NCBI GenBank assembly: GCA_036274495.1 | Contig: DASUFP010000032.1 | Span: 4,302-68,301, forward strand | DNA length: 64,000 nucleotides | Source: DASUFP01 sp036274495 | GTDB lineage: Bacteria > Bacteroidota > Bacteroidia > AKYH767-A > OLB10 | Direction of reading: 5' to 3' | Shown here: positions 63,958 to 64,000 of the stretch, in pieces | Position numbering within the stretch: the stretch's first letter is position 1 | How the letters are laid out: every line of letters begins with the position of its first letter | Made by a program: the position numbers and the translations under genes | Notes under the pieces: generated by a model | Told to the model about the DNA's origin: nothing | Seen by the model: only the letters and a program-made list of their open reading frames with translations | The model's database searches: none

Positions 63958-63988
63958 TTAAAAAGCCTCCAAACGGGAGGCTTTTTAA
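63958..63988. terminator. Bidirectional rho-independent terminator
   Basis: A perfect 13-bp stem (63958-63970 with 63976-63988, loop AAACG) with GC core GCCTCC/GGAGGC and A/T tracts on both sides. It lies 38 bp upstream of the methyltransferase-like gene and probably ends a gene to the right of the window. Confidence 0.9.
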
Positions 63989-64000
63989 AGTAAAAGTTTA

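Noticed and set aside
1..64000. CRISPR array or regular short repeats
   Set aside because: No regularly spaced direct repeats and no cas-like gene were seen in the window.

Overview
The window comes from a member of the Bacteroidota. The evidence is gene content and signals: type IX secretion (T9SS) C-terminal domains, SprB repeats, a SusC-like TonB-dependent receptor with an N-terminal carboxypeptidase-regulatory-like domain, a PorV/PorQ-family barrel, DUF4290, few Shine-Dalgarno sites, and several TAnnTTTG octamers of the Bacteroidota -7 type in front of genes. MqnD implies menaquinone synthesis by the futalosine route, which narrows the choice to free-living lineages such as Chitinophagales or Cytophagales, but I cannot name a genus. 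I see no insertion sequence, integrase, phage gene or CRISPR array.

Layout. 1-9.4 kb (minus): two consecutive megasynthase genes, the second cut off by the window edge. The first has the order A-PCP-KS-AT-ACP-aminotransferase and the next begins C-A. The specificity residues read as proline for the first A domain and threonine for the second, so the line should build a proline-derived beta-amino acid and join it to threonine. 9.6-12 kb (plus): mqnD, hldD and a GtrA-type membrane protein. 12-21.3 kb: a MerR regulator, a TonB-C-domain protein, an M23 peptidase, alaS, an NtrC-like regulator with no DNA-binding domain, a Ppx/GppA phosphatase and a NatAB-like ABC exporter. 21.6-34.7 kb: a secreted cupredoxin, grpE-dnaJ, a TlpA-like thioredoxin, DUF4290-murA, a UvrD/PcrA helicase, thyA-folA and tig-clpP-clpX, with tRNA-Leu(UAG) beside tig.

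35-42 kb: a flavin reductase, a lone OppC-like permease with a large periplasmic insert, a membrane glycosyltransferase plus flippase-like pair, ruvC, greA-HIT. 42-50 kb: a three-gene surface locus (TonB-dependent receptor, a 1361-residue secreted protein and a PorV/PorQ-like barrel). 50.7-54.3 kb: smc. 54.3-62.5 kb (minus): a redoxin/cytochrome-monooxygenase lipoprotein pair, a seven-repeat SprB adhesin-like protein, a GNAT-like protein, a DUF885 peptidase and a YkgJ cysteine-cluster protein. 62.6-64 kb is visibly A+T-richer than the rest and carries a small membrane protein, a two-gene module (helix-turn-helix-like protein with a membrane segment; methyltransferase-like protein) and a strong hairpin terminator.

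Most of the window is core housekeeping. The accessory material of interest is the megasynthase at the left end and the A+T-rich module at the right end. Domain and family names rest on motifs read by eye; no database search was run.
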